From: Varroa destructor
Lineage: Eukaryota; Arthropoda; Arachnida; Mesostigmata; Varroidae
Length of the DNA: 64,000 nucleotides
Direction: 5' to 3'
Assembly: GCF_002443255.2 (NCBI RefSeq)
Contig: NW_019211456.1
Span: 34,185,608-34,249,607, forward strand
In this document: piece after piece, positions 38,740 to 48,775 of the stretch
Numbering within the stretch: position 1 is the first letter of the stretch
Layout of the letters: the number at the start of each line of letters is the position of its first letter
The notes under the pieces: generated by a model
The model's database searches: none
Told to the model about the DNA's origin: nothing
Seen by the model: only the letters and a program-made list of their open reading frames with translations
Made by a program: the position numbers and the translations under genes

Positions 38740-39200
38740 CTCGTGGTCATTAGCCATTTGCCGTGCACGAGGAGTATTAGCAGCAACGACTCAGCGGCTA
38801 GCGCAGTTGTAGCCGGAAAGCTCTTCTTGAGAATTGGCAGTTTTCGCGCCAATGTTGGCACCCGTCTCACGTGCCACCAGAGACATGTGCTGGTTTTTTC
38901 TACTTCCTGCACTAAGGAACGCTAGGCACCGTCACGTCGCATCGCATTGCACACACAGCAACGATGAGGCGGGAAAAGGGAGCAGGAAATGGATGTTTCC
39001 CGGCACAAGACCCCTTGCTGGCCTAGCACGGGTAGCTACACGAATACACACAGGCGGTTTTCATATTCGGACGCACCGATCCTGCGAGCACCGCTAGCAG
39101 CTAAAGCGGCGCCAAAGTGTCGTTAATGTTCGATGAAAAGCTGACGTGAGGCGCATACGAGGCGCGGTGGCGGGGCAAACTCCGCTGTCAATGTGTAGTG
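38740..39200 (+). promoter_or_regulatory. CpG-rich candidate promoter
   Basis: About 460 bases clearly richer in GC and CpG than the surrounding sequence. It contains a GC box (GGCGGGGC, 39169-39176) and a CRE-like TGACGTGA (39142-39149). A candidate first coding exon on the plus strand starts 139 bases after this segment ends. Open frames inside it have no domain. Promoter role and direction are inferred from composition, motifs and position only. Confidence 0.35.
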
Positions 39201-39338
39201 TTAACACAATGTAAGTGCTACCTTTAGGACAAGAGGCACATGAGAGTCCGTTCAACTAGGTACGTCAACAACTGCGGCTGTACCACAAGGACATGGACGC
39301 CATGCGAAATTGGAATTGAGTACAACTAAATAAAAATC

Positions 39339-39413
39339 ATGTTTACGGGGCCTGGTAGTTCCCTTAAAGAATCGCCTAAGGACGAGGTTGAGAAGGAGAG
39401 GGTAACCTGTAAG
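39339..39413 (+). CDS. candidate first coding exon of model 1
   Basis: An ATG with A at -3 follows an in-frame TAA 12 bases upstream and opens 25 codons that end at AAG|GTGGGT (GT at 39414-39415), phase 0. About 20 of the first 27 codons, including two past the donor, are purine-first, and the second half is a charged run (KDEVEKERV). If unspliced, the frame stops two codons later at 39420. It sits just downstream of the CpG-rich segment and agrees in phase with the terminal exon at 48366. Internal exons between them remain unresolved. Product unknown. Confidence 0.38.
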
Positions 39414-39846
39414 GTGGGTTGATTATATCGTCGCGTTTGTTGGTATGATATGTACGATGTTGTCACCGCAATATGCATTGAGGACATATTACTTGTGCAA
39501 TACAATTATTCGAAAAAAGACTTGGTTCGCTTACCTAACAATTTCGATTTCTACTAAACATGTCAGCGAGGAAAGTTTAAGAAACAGTTATCGGTTATCT
39601 AGGAACTGGTCAGTAACTAAGTTTGAAATGTAACTTTAGATCTCTATTCGATGATAAAGGTTAACTTCCTCTCGAACGGATTATTGTGTAAGATATGCTC
39701 AATTATCAGGCGTAGCCGCTTGCCTGCTATGTCGCGTAAGCTTAAGTTATACGCACCTTCGATAAATGCTATTTCTGAGGGATGGTCAACTACTTTACGT
39801 TGTGTCAGTGAAATAAAACGATACGTTTTTTTGCGTAATTTTATAG

Positions 39847-39874
39847 GTCGGCACAAACACGACCCGTGCGGATC
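39847..39874 (+). CDS. possible 28-nt microexon
   Basis: A very good acceptor (T-run then ATTTTATAG, AG at 39845-39846) and a GTGAGT donor (39875) bound 28 bases. Read in phase 0, as the exon at 39339 would require, all codons but one are purine-first. A longer open frame (39651-39878) also passes through in another phase, so the microexon is only a suggestion. Confidence 0.2.
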
Positions 39875-40230
39875 GTGAGTGTCTCTGACGACGCATTATG
39901 TAACACGAAATTCATAGCTGGCTAAATATGTGACGTCTTTATTCTGTTCTGTATAATTAGAAGTTCATTATTACATAATAGTAACGATATTAATTAATAT
40001 GCAATGCTTGCAGTACTGTATTCGTTCTCACATCCATTCATGAAACTACTCAATGTTAGATAAAAAAGTAATACTTTTAGATCTGTGACTGGTTTACCCT
40101 CTTTCTGACCTTTCAACTGATAGCACTCGTTGTGAACGTATATGAAATAAATACACCATTTCAATAATCGAAAATGGCGCATGTCGGCTGTGAATAATTC
40201 CGATTATACTATTACTTACGCCAGTTACAT

Positions 40231-40249
40231 TATATATATATATATATAG
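40231..40249. repeat. (TA)n microsatellite
   Basis: About nine TA units. Confidence 0.93.
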
Positions 40250-40814
40250 ATATTATTTACCCACTTACCTTCTAACCCATGTGAGGTACAGGCTCGTATA
40301 GCCCCACCTATAAGATCATCCATTTGATGTCCTAAACGAGTAGCAACGTCAATAGAACATGTACGCTATCCGAGCTAACCCCTACAATAGTTCATGCCAG
40401 TTGCTTTACAGAAATTCTAGCGGGGGGTATCGATCGGCCATTTTGAAGCTAACGAGCGAAACTTGGATCGCTCTTAGATCTTATTATCCTACCTCGACAA
40501 AATAGACTTTTTGCGCCGTATCTTTTTCCGCTTCTGTCCAACGAAGAAAAGTACTGCAGCGAATCTTTTGAGGGAAAACTTCTTCCTCAACGCAGCGCAA
40601 TTCCGTGAGGTTAAGCTTATTGCTTATCGTTGGTGCAGGATGAAAGCAAAAAAGGCAATTCCAGCCAGCGGCAGCCATGGCACCATTATTGAATTTGGAC
40701 ACTTATTCCGAGGCAGTAGTAGCTAGTTATTTGGTATGGGTTGGCTTAGGAACCAGTTTGCCAATATTATTCAGCTGTTCCGCTGAAGAATTAGAAAATC
40801 AAGGATGGAACGAA

Positions 40815-40834
40815 CGACCGACCGACCGACCGAC
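40815..40834. repeat. (CGAC)5 tetranucleotide repeat
   Basis: Five perfect CGAC units. In the frame starting at 40677 the tract reads as a Arg-Pro-Thr-Asp repeat. Confidence 0.93.
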
Positions 40835-41846
40835 CGATGATTTGAAAATGGCTGGTACGAGATTGAGTAACTGGTGGCTTCCCCGATTTTCACGTGCCAA
40901 GCTCACAGATAAAAACGTTAAAATCGGAGAGAAGGGCCGATTGGTCGAAGGTTAGAAGAAAGCAAATATATTTGTACGATTAGACAGGGAAAAACAGGCA
41001 TCGAGGCAAGGGGTCTGCATTTTGTGTGCTTAGGTAAAGCCCTATAGAGCTTTGTATAGTCACCAAATACGAGGCAGTCGGGACGAAATATTTGTGGATC
41101 TTTGATAGGGCTGTCTGCTTGTGACTGCTTTTGTTATATATAACATAACCGATGTAACGCTCCGACTACTCAGTACAGGTGTTAAAGAGCGACGATTAAT
41201 TATGAAGAAGAAACCGTGGGTGTGACTAGAAGGTTGACATACAATACAGGATCAGATACCTTGGCTGCTTGTTGTAGCAGGTATACACTCATCTGCTATT
41301 TTGATACTAAAAAAATGGCGTAATGTTTTGTCAGTTTTTATCCGGCCCCTGAAAAATCCGAAGAAGCAAACCAGAAAACTCTCAACAGAGTTTTTGAAGA
41401 ACTCGCAAATTAATTCGAATGGCCTAAGAAATAATCTTTTATCCACTTAGACCTTTTATATCGAAATCAACGGCTCCTTTGAAGTGCAAAATATTGGCTC
41501 CAGATAGAATTCAACGGCTTGCATTTTTGGAACTTATTGGGCTTTTCCGCATCGTTTTGGGTCTTTTCGTCTTTGGAACTGTTGGCCTGCAATCAGCCAG
41601 AGTGTAACTCCGGTAGAATTTTTGTATGCAGCGTATTTGTGTGATACCCTAGCAAGTTTACGCTTGTCTAATATTTTTTGACGCGCGGTTACTGTTAAAA
41701 CATTAGTTACGGATCGAAGGAGGAACATTTTGAAGATTAATAGTGAATGTTTCAGTTTCTGAACTAAAAATGCAATTGCGATTGCATTAAATAAACATGT
41801 CTCTATTATTTTTATATTTTTTTAATTTTAAAATAGTATCAATAAA

Positions 41847-42690
41847 CTAAATATGAACCATTTTGATTCATGTCCTTCGGCCTTTTGTGGCTTCTGTGAC
41901 TTTGGAGGAAAAACTGCGACGAGTGATTTTTGTATCCCTTTACTGGAGCTAAATTAACACAATTAAGGGAATTTTGTAGAATTGAAATACATGATAGTTT
42001 AATGGTGCAAGATCTGAACTATATGATGAATGGATTGAAGTTTTCTATCCAGCAGCTAAAGGTGCATGTGGCCTGACATAATTGTCATGGTGGAAGACGA
42101 GGCCTTTTCTGCTCACTAATTGGTTGATGTTTCTAATGGTTTATTGTAAGGCTGTTAGTCTGAATCAATCATTTTGCCCCTGTGATAGTAACTCATAATG
42201 CGTGATTCCTTTCCAGTTCCACCAGATACATGGCATCACCATCTTTGGCGTCAGTCTGAGCTTTGCCAAAGATTACGGAGGACATAGTTGTTGTTTTATT
42301 TGCGCACCGCTGTCGTATGTGGTCCGCTTTTTACCACTCGTTACCGACCGTTTTAGGAGTAACTCGAACTTCGCCGTGTTTTTATAAAATTTTGTAAAAG
42401 ATTAAAATACGATCACGTAAGTCCTTTTGGCCCAATTTGTGTAGCATCCAAATATTGAGCTCTGTTCGAATGGCTTAGAACTGTTTGGTGGTGGATGCTT
42501 ATTTTTTTGTTGGCGATATTACGGTTACTCAAGTATCGATCTTGCTCAACTTTTGCGTACAATTTCATCGACTCTGTTCGTGACTGATCGACCAGTACGA
42601 GACGCATTTTTTATATCGAAATTTCTATTTGTGGGCCGGTTTTTCACGACAACGTACCTGGAGCGCAAACGACTCGAATTTTTTAATGGG
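41847..42690 (-). mobile_element. decayed mariner-family transposase, nearly complete
   Basis: On the minus strand the mariner blocks appear in order. First comes the RNFD...SRTGR loop of the N-terminal domain (near 42590-42640), then a long run with VEQDR, RNIA and IHHQTVLSH from the second helix-turn-helix (near 42450-42560). A decayed GDEKW block follows (near 42300). CIWWNWKGI and HYELL are intact in one frame (near 42160-42230). HHDN..RPH, the second catalytic Asp, lies near 42080. YSSDLAPLNYH lies near 42010, where the third catalytic Asp reads Asn. An NGSYL-like C-terminus ends with TAG at 41847-41849. At least three frame breaks and several stops make it non-functional. Mariner moves by DDE/D transposition at TA. 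Compared with the copy at 6070, this one keeps its N-terminal domain. An 8-bp inverted repeat (GAGTCGCG) lies just outside at 42821 and 42852. Terminal repeats were not identified. Confidence 0.85.
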
Positions 42691-45600
42691 CCTGTTCGAT
42701 ATTTCGTATTTTTTTCGTAACGAGCTTACAGAATTTGGCGAATTCGTGTAGATATCTAACTTATTTCCAAGGCGATCTACCTTAAGTACGAATAAAGCCG
42801 GTCCAACATGTACCGCTATCGAGTCGCGCCTTTCAAATGACACCGACTTGACGCGACTCAGATGAGAAAGTTATCTAGCTAAAACAACTCAATGTATATA
42901 TAAAAGAAACGATACCATTTGCTTTTGGATACTCTAAGCTTTAAAGGCAACAATCAGTTGATCGTCTTTCTTGTAACTCCTTGGCAGACCGTTCCTCATA
43001 GGCAACATATACTCCTAGAGAATAATGCAAACTTTACATTGATGATTACTCCTTTCTGATTCCTGTTCCTCGCGACTGATTTGTGTAGACGGAAAATTTT
43101 AAGGGGCAATTAATATTCAAAACAAATTAACAAGCAAACCGTTTCTTGGTAAATATAAGGAAAGTGGATAAAACGTTCTGCTGTCAGATAAAAGAACATA
43201 GTTAGAAACCTTGGGTTATAAAGATTCAACTTTATTAGTAATATGATTAATAATTGATTATTATTATTATCGAAGAAATTATCGGGCGCTGTTTCGGTGC
43301 GAACAGTAGGTTTGTGTGGAAAACAGCAGCTTCTGACCTTCGTCGATATGATGCAGGCGCTACCGTGGTCTCTGTCAAAAGTCGTATCTGGTTTTTGTCA
43401 GAACCATATCTCAATCGGCACCTATACACCCTTATGGGGCTGAAACTGTCCTGCCACACAGGTCGTGAACGATACGTCTAAAATACATTCATTATGCATT
43501 AAATATGCCCTAGAGTAATAAAAATGCAAGTCATTGATCAACTGAATCCATCATTTCAAGCAATACTTCGCGAAAATAAACCTAAACAAACAAATTTTCA
43601 TGAAGTCCTTTTTCGGGATACAAATGCTACACGGTCTTCTGTGGGAGCGTGCTGTTAGTCACCCAGCCGTTGAACTTTTCGAAAGGACATGACCTTCGTT
43701 GCCTGAAGCAATGGTCGAATAAATCCAGTTCACAATGAACGTTGCCATCTTGAAACAAGACGAACAGCAAGATCACATGTGAAGCGCCGTGGCACCAGCG
43801 AGCTGCGGGGGTAGTCGATGCAGCGGCCTGGTTAACTATACAGGTAGGTGAACAGTCAGTATGGGACCTTCTCATAGAACGGGCGATTCTTAATCAGAAA
43901 AAAAAAAACATTCAGATTCGAAATACGTGGCGTACATTGAGTTCCTGTACACGCCGCTAGATTTCACGGATGCGAACGTGAACGAGCGCTATACACGCTG
44001 CTGTCAGTGGGACTTTTAAGATGAATGCTGCTCTGTCGTATATCAAGTTTTTTTTTGAGCTCAAGTCGCCACGACTGCGCCAGCGGCCGCAAGCAGAGTG
44101 AGCCGTTCGATTTTCGGCGACACTGGTTCGGAACAACTACGTCAGGATGCAGTCCTGACCGATATTAGACTGATCGAAATTTTCGTCCGTCGTTGATACA
44201 AACAAATGTATCTACTTCTAAATTTACACAGTTATGGCTAGGCGATCTCAAATCAGACTATTGTGTATGCAATTTGTCAATTTTTCGTTAAAAATACAAA
44301 TATTTTAGTTTGGCAGTCCACGTCTTGTATACGGGTACGATTTCTAACTAAACGAAACTAGTTCGACGAATGAACTATAGCAGTAAACCGAATTCGTTTT
44401 ATTAGCTATAAGATTTAAATGTGAAATCAGCCCTGTACAAACATTTACTCTGAGGCAACCTGGCAACCTCCATCTGCTTGCACGTCCATCAATTGGTCAA
44501 GTATGCTTACAATAAGTTGTGTTGCAAAAGCAAGTTGACGTCAGACAAATAGGAAAAAGTATCATCTCGAAGACCTACGAAAACATTCGACGTGCTTCTT
44601 GGTCCAAATAATAAAACAATGTTACGGTGACGTTGACATAGTGGCTCTCGATGGGCCATCATACAGCTGTTGGCATACCACACAACTCGATACTTGATCG
44701 CTATACACAAACAGGCCTATTTCGAAATCTCATACGCACATACGAATCTCTATTGCTCGGATTGTGTATACTAATATACAATACGAAGTAGTGCCCAACT
44801 GGGCCTAAGAAGAGCAAGTAATTGCATCGCCGACGTGCTATCACATTAGGTTATGGCAAACCGGCAGTACACTGACGTTTACTGAACAGCCCACTCACTG
44901 GTTTATCTACGTAGTCTTAGTTGGGCTTATTCTGCTTATGTAGCCAAAAAAAAAAAACGCGAAAAAGGGTAATTCAAATAAAATGGCAGCGACGTAGTTT
45001 GTTGCAAACGCATCTATGGCTGATCCCCGCTCGGCAAACTAGAGTTTTACTCGGGTAACGGATTGTCGATTGTTAGGATAAGCCCTATTGCATCGGGGGC
45101 AAGTTGTTGTCAAAATGGTTGAAAAGTTTATGTAATCTCACCATAATTATTATTATTAGGAAAACGGAAGTCAAAGCCGTCTCCCACGTTAATTAACCTA
45201 AGCTGACAAGCGCATATATCGTTATACTCGACGATCTATAGTGACAACAGTGCCTAGAGAACTATAACGGTAGAGCCGTTGCCGATCGGTTTGGTATGTC
45301 GAGTTGGAAATTACGAATAGCCGGAAGGTCGTTAGGGAACAGTCGTTTACAGCTCAGAGAATTATATAACCTAAATATCTAGATACAAACAGAAATCTAG
45401 TTAAAAATAGTCGCGTGGACCAAATCTTAACATGTGCAATATCCGATCGTGGATGCGTACCAAGATCTACTACATAAGAAGAAGTTCTATGCAGTAAGCC
45501 CCGTAAATGTGTTTTGGCTCGATTCAAAAAGATCCATCTTTTTATCTGAAGAATAAACGATAAAGCGAATAAGTGGTTTTATCTTTGTGTTAGAACCACG

Positions 45601-46155
45601 AGTAGATTCACACTCTGGCTCCGTACCACAGCTTCTGCGGTAGCAGCAAATATTGAAGATGACTGAGGTTCTTTTATACGGATTACCTTGAGCTAATTGG
45701 CATAAGCGGTCTTTTCAGCCAGTTCGTGAGAAAAAATATGTTCATTTGATACATAAATAAAGATCATTTATTCCAAACGTTCTTTTTCTTTTATTTATAT
45801 ATATTATGTGAAAATAGCCCTTCCCCTTCATAACCCGTTGCAATCTACCTGAAGAGTGAATTTTACCGTTATCGAATTCGAGTTCCTCATGTTGTTGAAA
45901 ATACCGACGCCTGCTCTGTTTCCCTTTTGCCGAGGTCATGAAACTATGGAATAGGTTGTTTTGAGCTTGCCATATTCGCAGACCTTGCGCCGACGGATTA
46001 CCGCCTCGAGTCACTGGAGAGTGCGATGCGTAATTCGTTAATTATCTTCTTAAACAACTTCTTTAGCGTAAAACCGAAAAATATCTGACGAGACAAGGTA
46101 AAGACACGAGAGGATCGTAAAGAGTGATGGATGGTGATAAATGTGTTGCTAAAAA
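42691..46155. other. non-coding with two coding-like patches
   Basis: A plus frame at about 43755-43920 (with TCEAPWH near 43777) is purine-first biased and crosses a strong CAG|GTAGGT donor at about 43842, but its acceptor is weak. It could be an internal exon of model 1 (phase 0 at the donor). A second plus frame at about 43905-44019 (with YIEFLYTPLDF) is open without splice signals. A 75-codon frame at 43254-43481 is likewise unsupported. Nothing else is seen. Confidence 0.35.
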
Positions 46156-46205
46156 ATGAAGACCTTTTCGTATAAAAAAAAAAATTTATATGAAAAGGTC
46201 ATCAT
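46156..46205 (+). other. 21-bp hairpin with A8 loop
   Basis: The arm at 46156-46176 pairs with 46185-46205 over 21 positions. There is one mismatch (A opposite A) and one position that is a G-U wobble in plus-strand RNA. The loop is eight A. Such a stem could be a small-RNA precursor, the fused ends of a small transposon, or chance in AT-rich DNA. The arms contain a GACCTTTTC core, so they are not simple AT repeat. Confidence 0.6.
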
Positions 46206-47351
46206 TGTTTATGTACAAACGGAATATAAAGAAAATACAAAAAAAACATACCCTCTTTTCGCACAATGTAAATATTTCATATATTTAAACCCCTTTTTAT
46301 TTGAGAAAAACGTTTTTTTTTATCCTAGGTGTAGAAAAAGGGAATTTTATACTTCGATAAGTGAGCTAGCTAGAATAGGCAAGTTAGATCTCTCGGCATT
46401 TTTACAAACGCAAGTGTAATGTATGACCTTTAGCGCACGTTGTAGAACGAACTAGTACGCTCTGTTGAAACGCTACCTATATATAAAAATAATAGGACTG
46501 GGCATTTGCGAAGGTACTTTAGGCGATCCCAATAAAGATGGCTTTACTAGAATTTAGTGAAACTTACGGTACAGTCCAATTATGCAAATATTCAACATGT
46601 TGCCTTTATTATATTTGGTATTGGTTAACTCTGTCGGCTCTATTTGAATAAGTCAGCTCTCCGAAAAGTAATGCCATAATTCAACGGTAACGTATTTTCG
46701 TATTCAACTTACGCGTACCTCAGATGATTTAGGTCCGGAACTGTGCATGGACATTTTGTGCTAAGGGTTAGCTGTCTGGAACGAAGTTTAGCAACAGGGG
46801 GGAGGTAAAACACCGCACAATGCAATTCCCATCAGCTTCGGATTTTCTAGAACATTTTTCTCTATTATTTTTTTCTATAAACCACCCACATAGATTCATT
46901 TAACAAAACCATGATGCTTCGTAGTGGTTTTCATTTACCTGTTTACTCATGCGGTCATAACAGACACAAGGACTCGCAAACATGTCTTGTTTAATAATGG
47001 TGAGGTACGTTACCACAATAGGTAACGCTGATTTTCAAGAGCGAGAACTGCGCTTGACGCAAAGGAATCGAGCTTCATGTAATAGGACTAGCGAAATTCA
47101 TGACTGAATCATATTTCGGTACATACATGTAACATGTACATATCTGTGGTCCGACACAGGCTAGTCTTAATTAAACATCTGTTGATCACTTTTTTGTTAT
47201 CGTTCAACATGAAATGCAATGACGAGTTATTTTTAGGCATTTGCTTATTAAACAACACCCCTGATTCAGTTTATGTGACATGGGGGTGCTGCAAGAAAAA
47301 CTCTAGTGAAAAACGTGACCAATTCACAAGAGCTACGGAGTAAAGAGCACA

Positions 47352-47354
<3 letters not shown>

Positions 47355-47396
<42 letters not shown>
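47355..47396. repeat. (AT)21 microsatellite
   Basis: Long perfect AT tract. Confidence 0.97.
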
Positions 47397-47398
<2 letters not shown>

Positions 47399-47853
47399 CA
47401 ATTTTGTACGTACTTTGTTATTGTGCGTCTCTATTTTGTCACTTTTTTTTTGTTACGCTTCCTGAGCAGCACGTAGACTCGCAAAAAATACATACCAAAA
47501 AACCTTATGTACTTCGCGTAATATTTGACTTGTCTACGATGTAATCGACATACGTAAGTATTTGTGCTTGATGTAGTGATGACGCAGCTATTGAAGTGTT
47601 TTTTTACTAGAGGATTCAGCTTACTTAGCTTGTTTGATTAAGTTTTCAGAAATAAGAACGCTACATCTCCGAATATATTCAACGATACAGACTAGCACTA
47701 CCAGTCTATCAATTTCTTCGATCACATTGCTCTAAAAAGTATGTACTTTTTTCTGCTGCTGGGCAGACCTAATTACGGGCTGATCCACACAGTAAATCAG
47801 CTCATTCGCAGCTTTTTTTTTATGAGGTTTATAGGACTGAAAAACCTTGTAGT

Positions 47854-47868
47854 GGGGGGGGGGGGGGG
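47854..47868 (+). repeat. G15 homopolymer
   Basis: Run of 15 G on the plus strand, able in principle to form a G-quadruplex. Confidence 0.97.
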
Positions 47869-48365
47869 TATTATGCACTACAAACGCGTATGCCTTGAAC
47901 CCCCTAGGTAGGAGGATGAAGCCTTGGGACTGTTTTCAGATTGCTTCAAGAAAATTATAAGGTTCGTCAGAAATTTAAACTAGGATCTCTCGTAGCTAAG
48001 GTGAAAGCTATGTCCCTAGAGCCACGTGCTCTTGGGTCAGCTCGACTTAATTGTCCTTGATTAACTGATTAAATTTAACTAACCACTTCTGTGACGGTGC
48101 CGTGCTATGGTGCTTACCTGTAAAATTTAAGGACACATACATATCGACGGTAACGCCGGACGCAGAGCTCGAAGCATTTATTTTATTTTTCTGATCGATT
48201 AATACGTTTTTGTAGTGGCAGACAATACCGATTAACCGTTTGTGTTATATACTGTGTCCGTCACTCACTCTAACCGATTCTTGGTATCAGCCGATAGCAG
48301 TTTATGACCAGCAATTGTAACCGTCATAGCTCGCTCCCGCTCCCCTACTTCCGTCATCTCCGTAG

Positions 48366-48704
48366 GCCCCAGATCCATATGATGATGTCCCCGTGGTGAT
48401 GGTAAGGGGTGCGAGTGATGTTGGTACTGGCCGTGATACTGATGTGGATGGTGACGACGCTGGACGTGCTGCATATAAATTGCCCGGTGGCGCTAATGTA
48501 GATTTCACAGGTAATGATGATGATGATTTTGTTGGTGCTAACAATGCGTATAGTGGTAAGTGGGCATTTGGACGAACTTTGCACCGTGGCTGTGCTGACG
48601 AATTGGGACGTGTAAGGGGCAGCGGACCGTCTGTAAACGAAATCGGAGTTTATGAGATAAACGACGAGGCAAACGTTAAAAAGGCATTAGTTAAATTATA
48701 TTGA
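48366..48704 (+). CDS. candidate terminal exon, Asp/Gly-rich protein
   Basis: A 35-base pyrimidine-rich tract ends in CCGTAG (AG at 48364-48365), an excellent acceptor. The frame that opens there runs 112 codons to a TGA at 48702-48704, and the only in-frame stop just upstream is the TAG of the acceptor itself. About 76 percent of codons are purine-first with pyrimidines at position three (GAT GTT GGT ACT GGC), the strongest coding periodicity in the window. The protein is acidic and Asp/Gly-rich (TDVDGDDAGRAAYKLPGG, then a DDDD run) and ends in a charged helix-like tail (NEIGVYEINDEANVKKALV). A polyadenylation signal follows 66 bases later. Internal donors (ACAG|GTAATG, AGTG|GTAAGT) could shorten it. 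The minus strand is also open and His- or Gly-rich, but its splice sites are poorer. No domain recognised. Confidence 0.5.
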   Translation, partial: APDPYDDVPVVMVRGASDVGTGRDTDVDGDDAGRAAYKLPGGANVDFTGNDDDDFVGANNAYSGKWAFGRTLHRGCADELGRVRGSGPSVNEIGVYEINDEANVKKALVKLY

Positions 48705-48769
48705 GTAATAGATATGTGGTAAGCTATGGTAAGATAATCGTTGTATTTTATTATAACTTAGCGTTTAAT

Positions 48770-48775
48770 AATAAA
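48770..48775 (+). terminator. AATAAA polyadenylation signal
   Basis: Canonical AATAAA 66 bases after the TGA of the preceding exon, at a usual distance for a short 3' UTR. In AT-rich DNA the hexamer is common, so its weight comes from position. Confidence 0.4.

Larger units (their letters stand above)
39875..41846. other. non-coding with weak coding-like frames
   Basis: A 92-codon plus frame at 40677-40955 begins with an ideal Kozak context (GCAGCCATGG) and is 61 percent purine-first. An overlapping plus frame starts after an acceptor-like GTTGGTGCAG near 40638 and is also strongly RNY. I cannot choose, so neither is called. On the minus strand near 41534-41728 a 64-codon basic frame is unidentified. 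Confidence 0.35.
46206..48365. other. non-coding, no gene called
   Basis: Mostly repeats and AT-rich sequence. On the minus strand a donor ACAG|GTAAGC at 48119-48120 follows about 20 codons of protein-like sequence, without a good acceptor. The last 35 bases (48331-48365) are the pyrimidine tract of the next acceptor. Confidence 0.4.

Noticed and set aside
41534..41728. 64-codon basic minus-strand frame considered as a helix-turn-helix transposase or mitochondrial protein
   Set aside because: Resemblance was vague for both families and no supporting motif could be named.
48119..48180. Protein-like minus-strand stretch before an ACAG|GTAAGC donor
   Set aside because: No acceptor with a pyrimidine tract upstream, and only about 20 codons are protein-like.
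48265..48544. His-rich and Gly/Ser-rich minus-strand frames
   Set aside because: They lie opposite the plus-strand exon at 48366, which has a far better acceptor, codon periodicity and a poly(A) signal. They look like its shadows.
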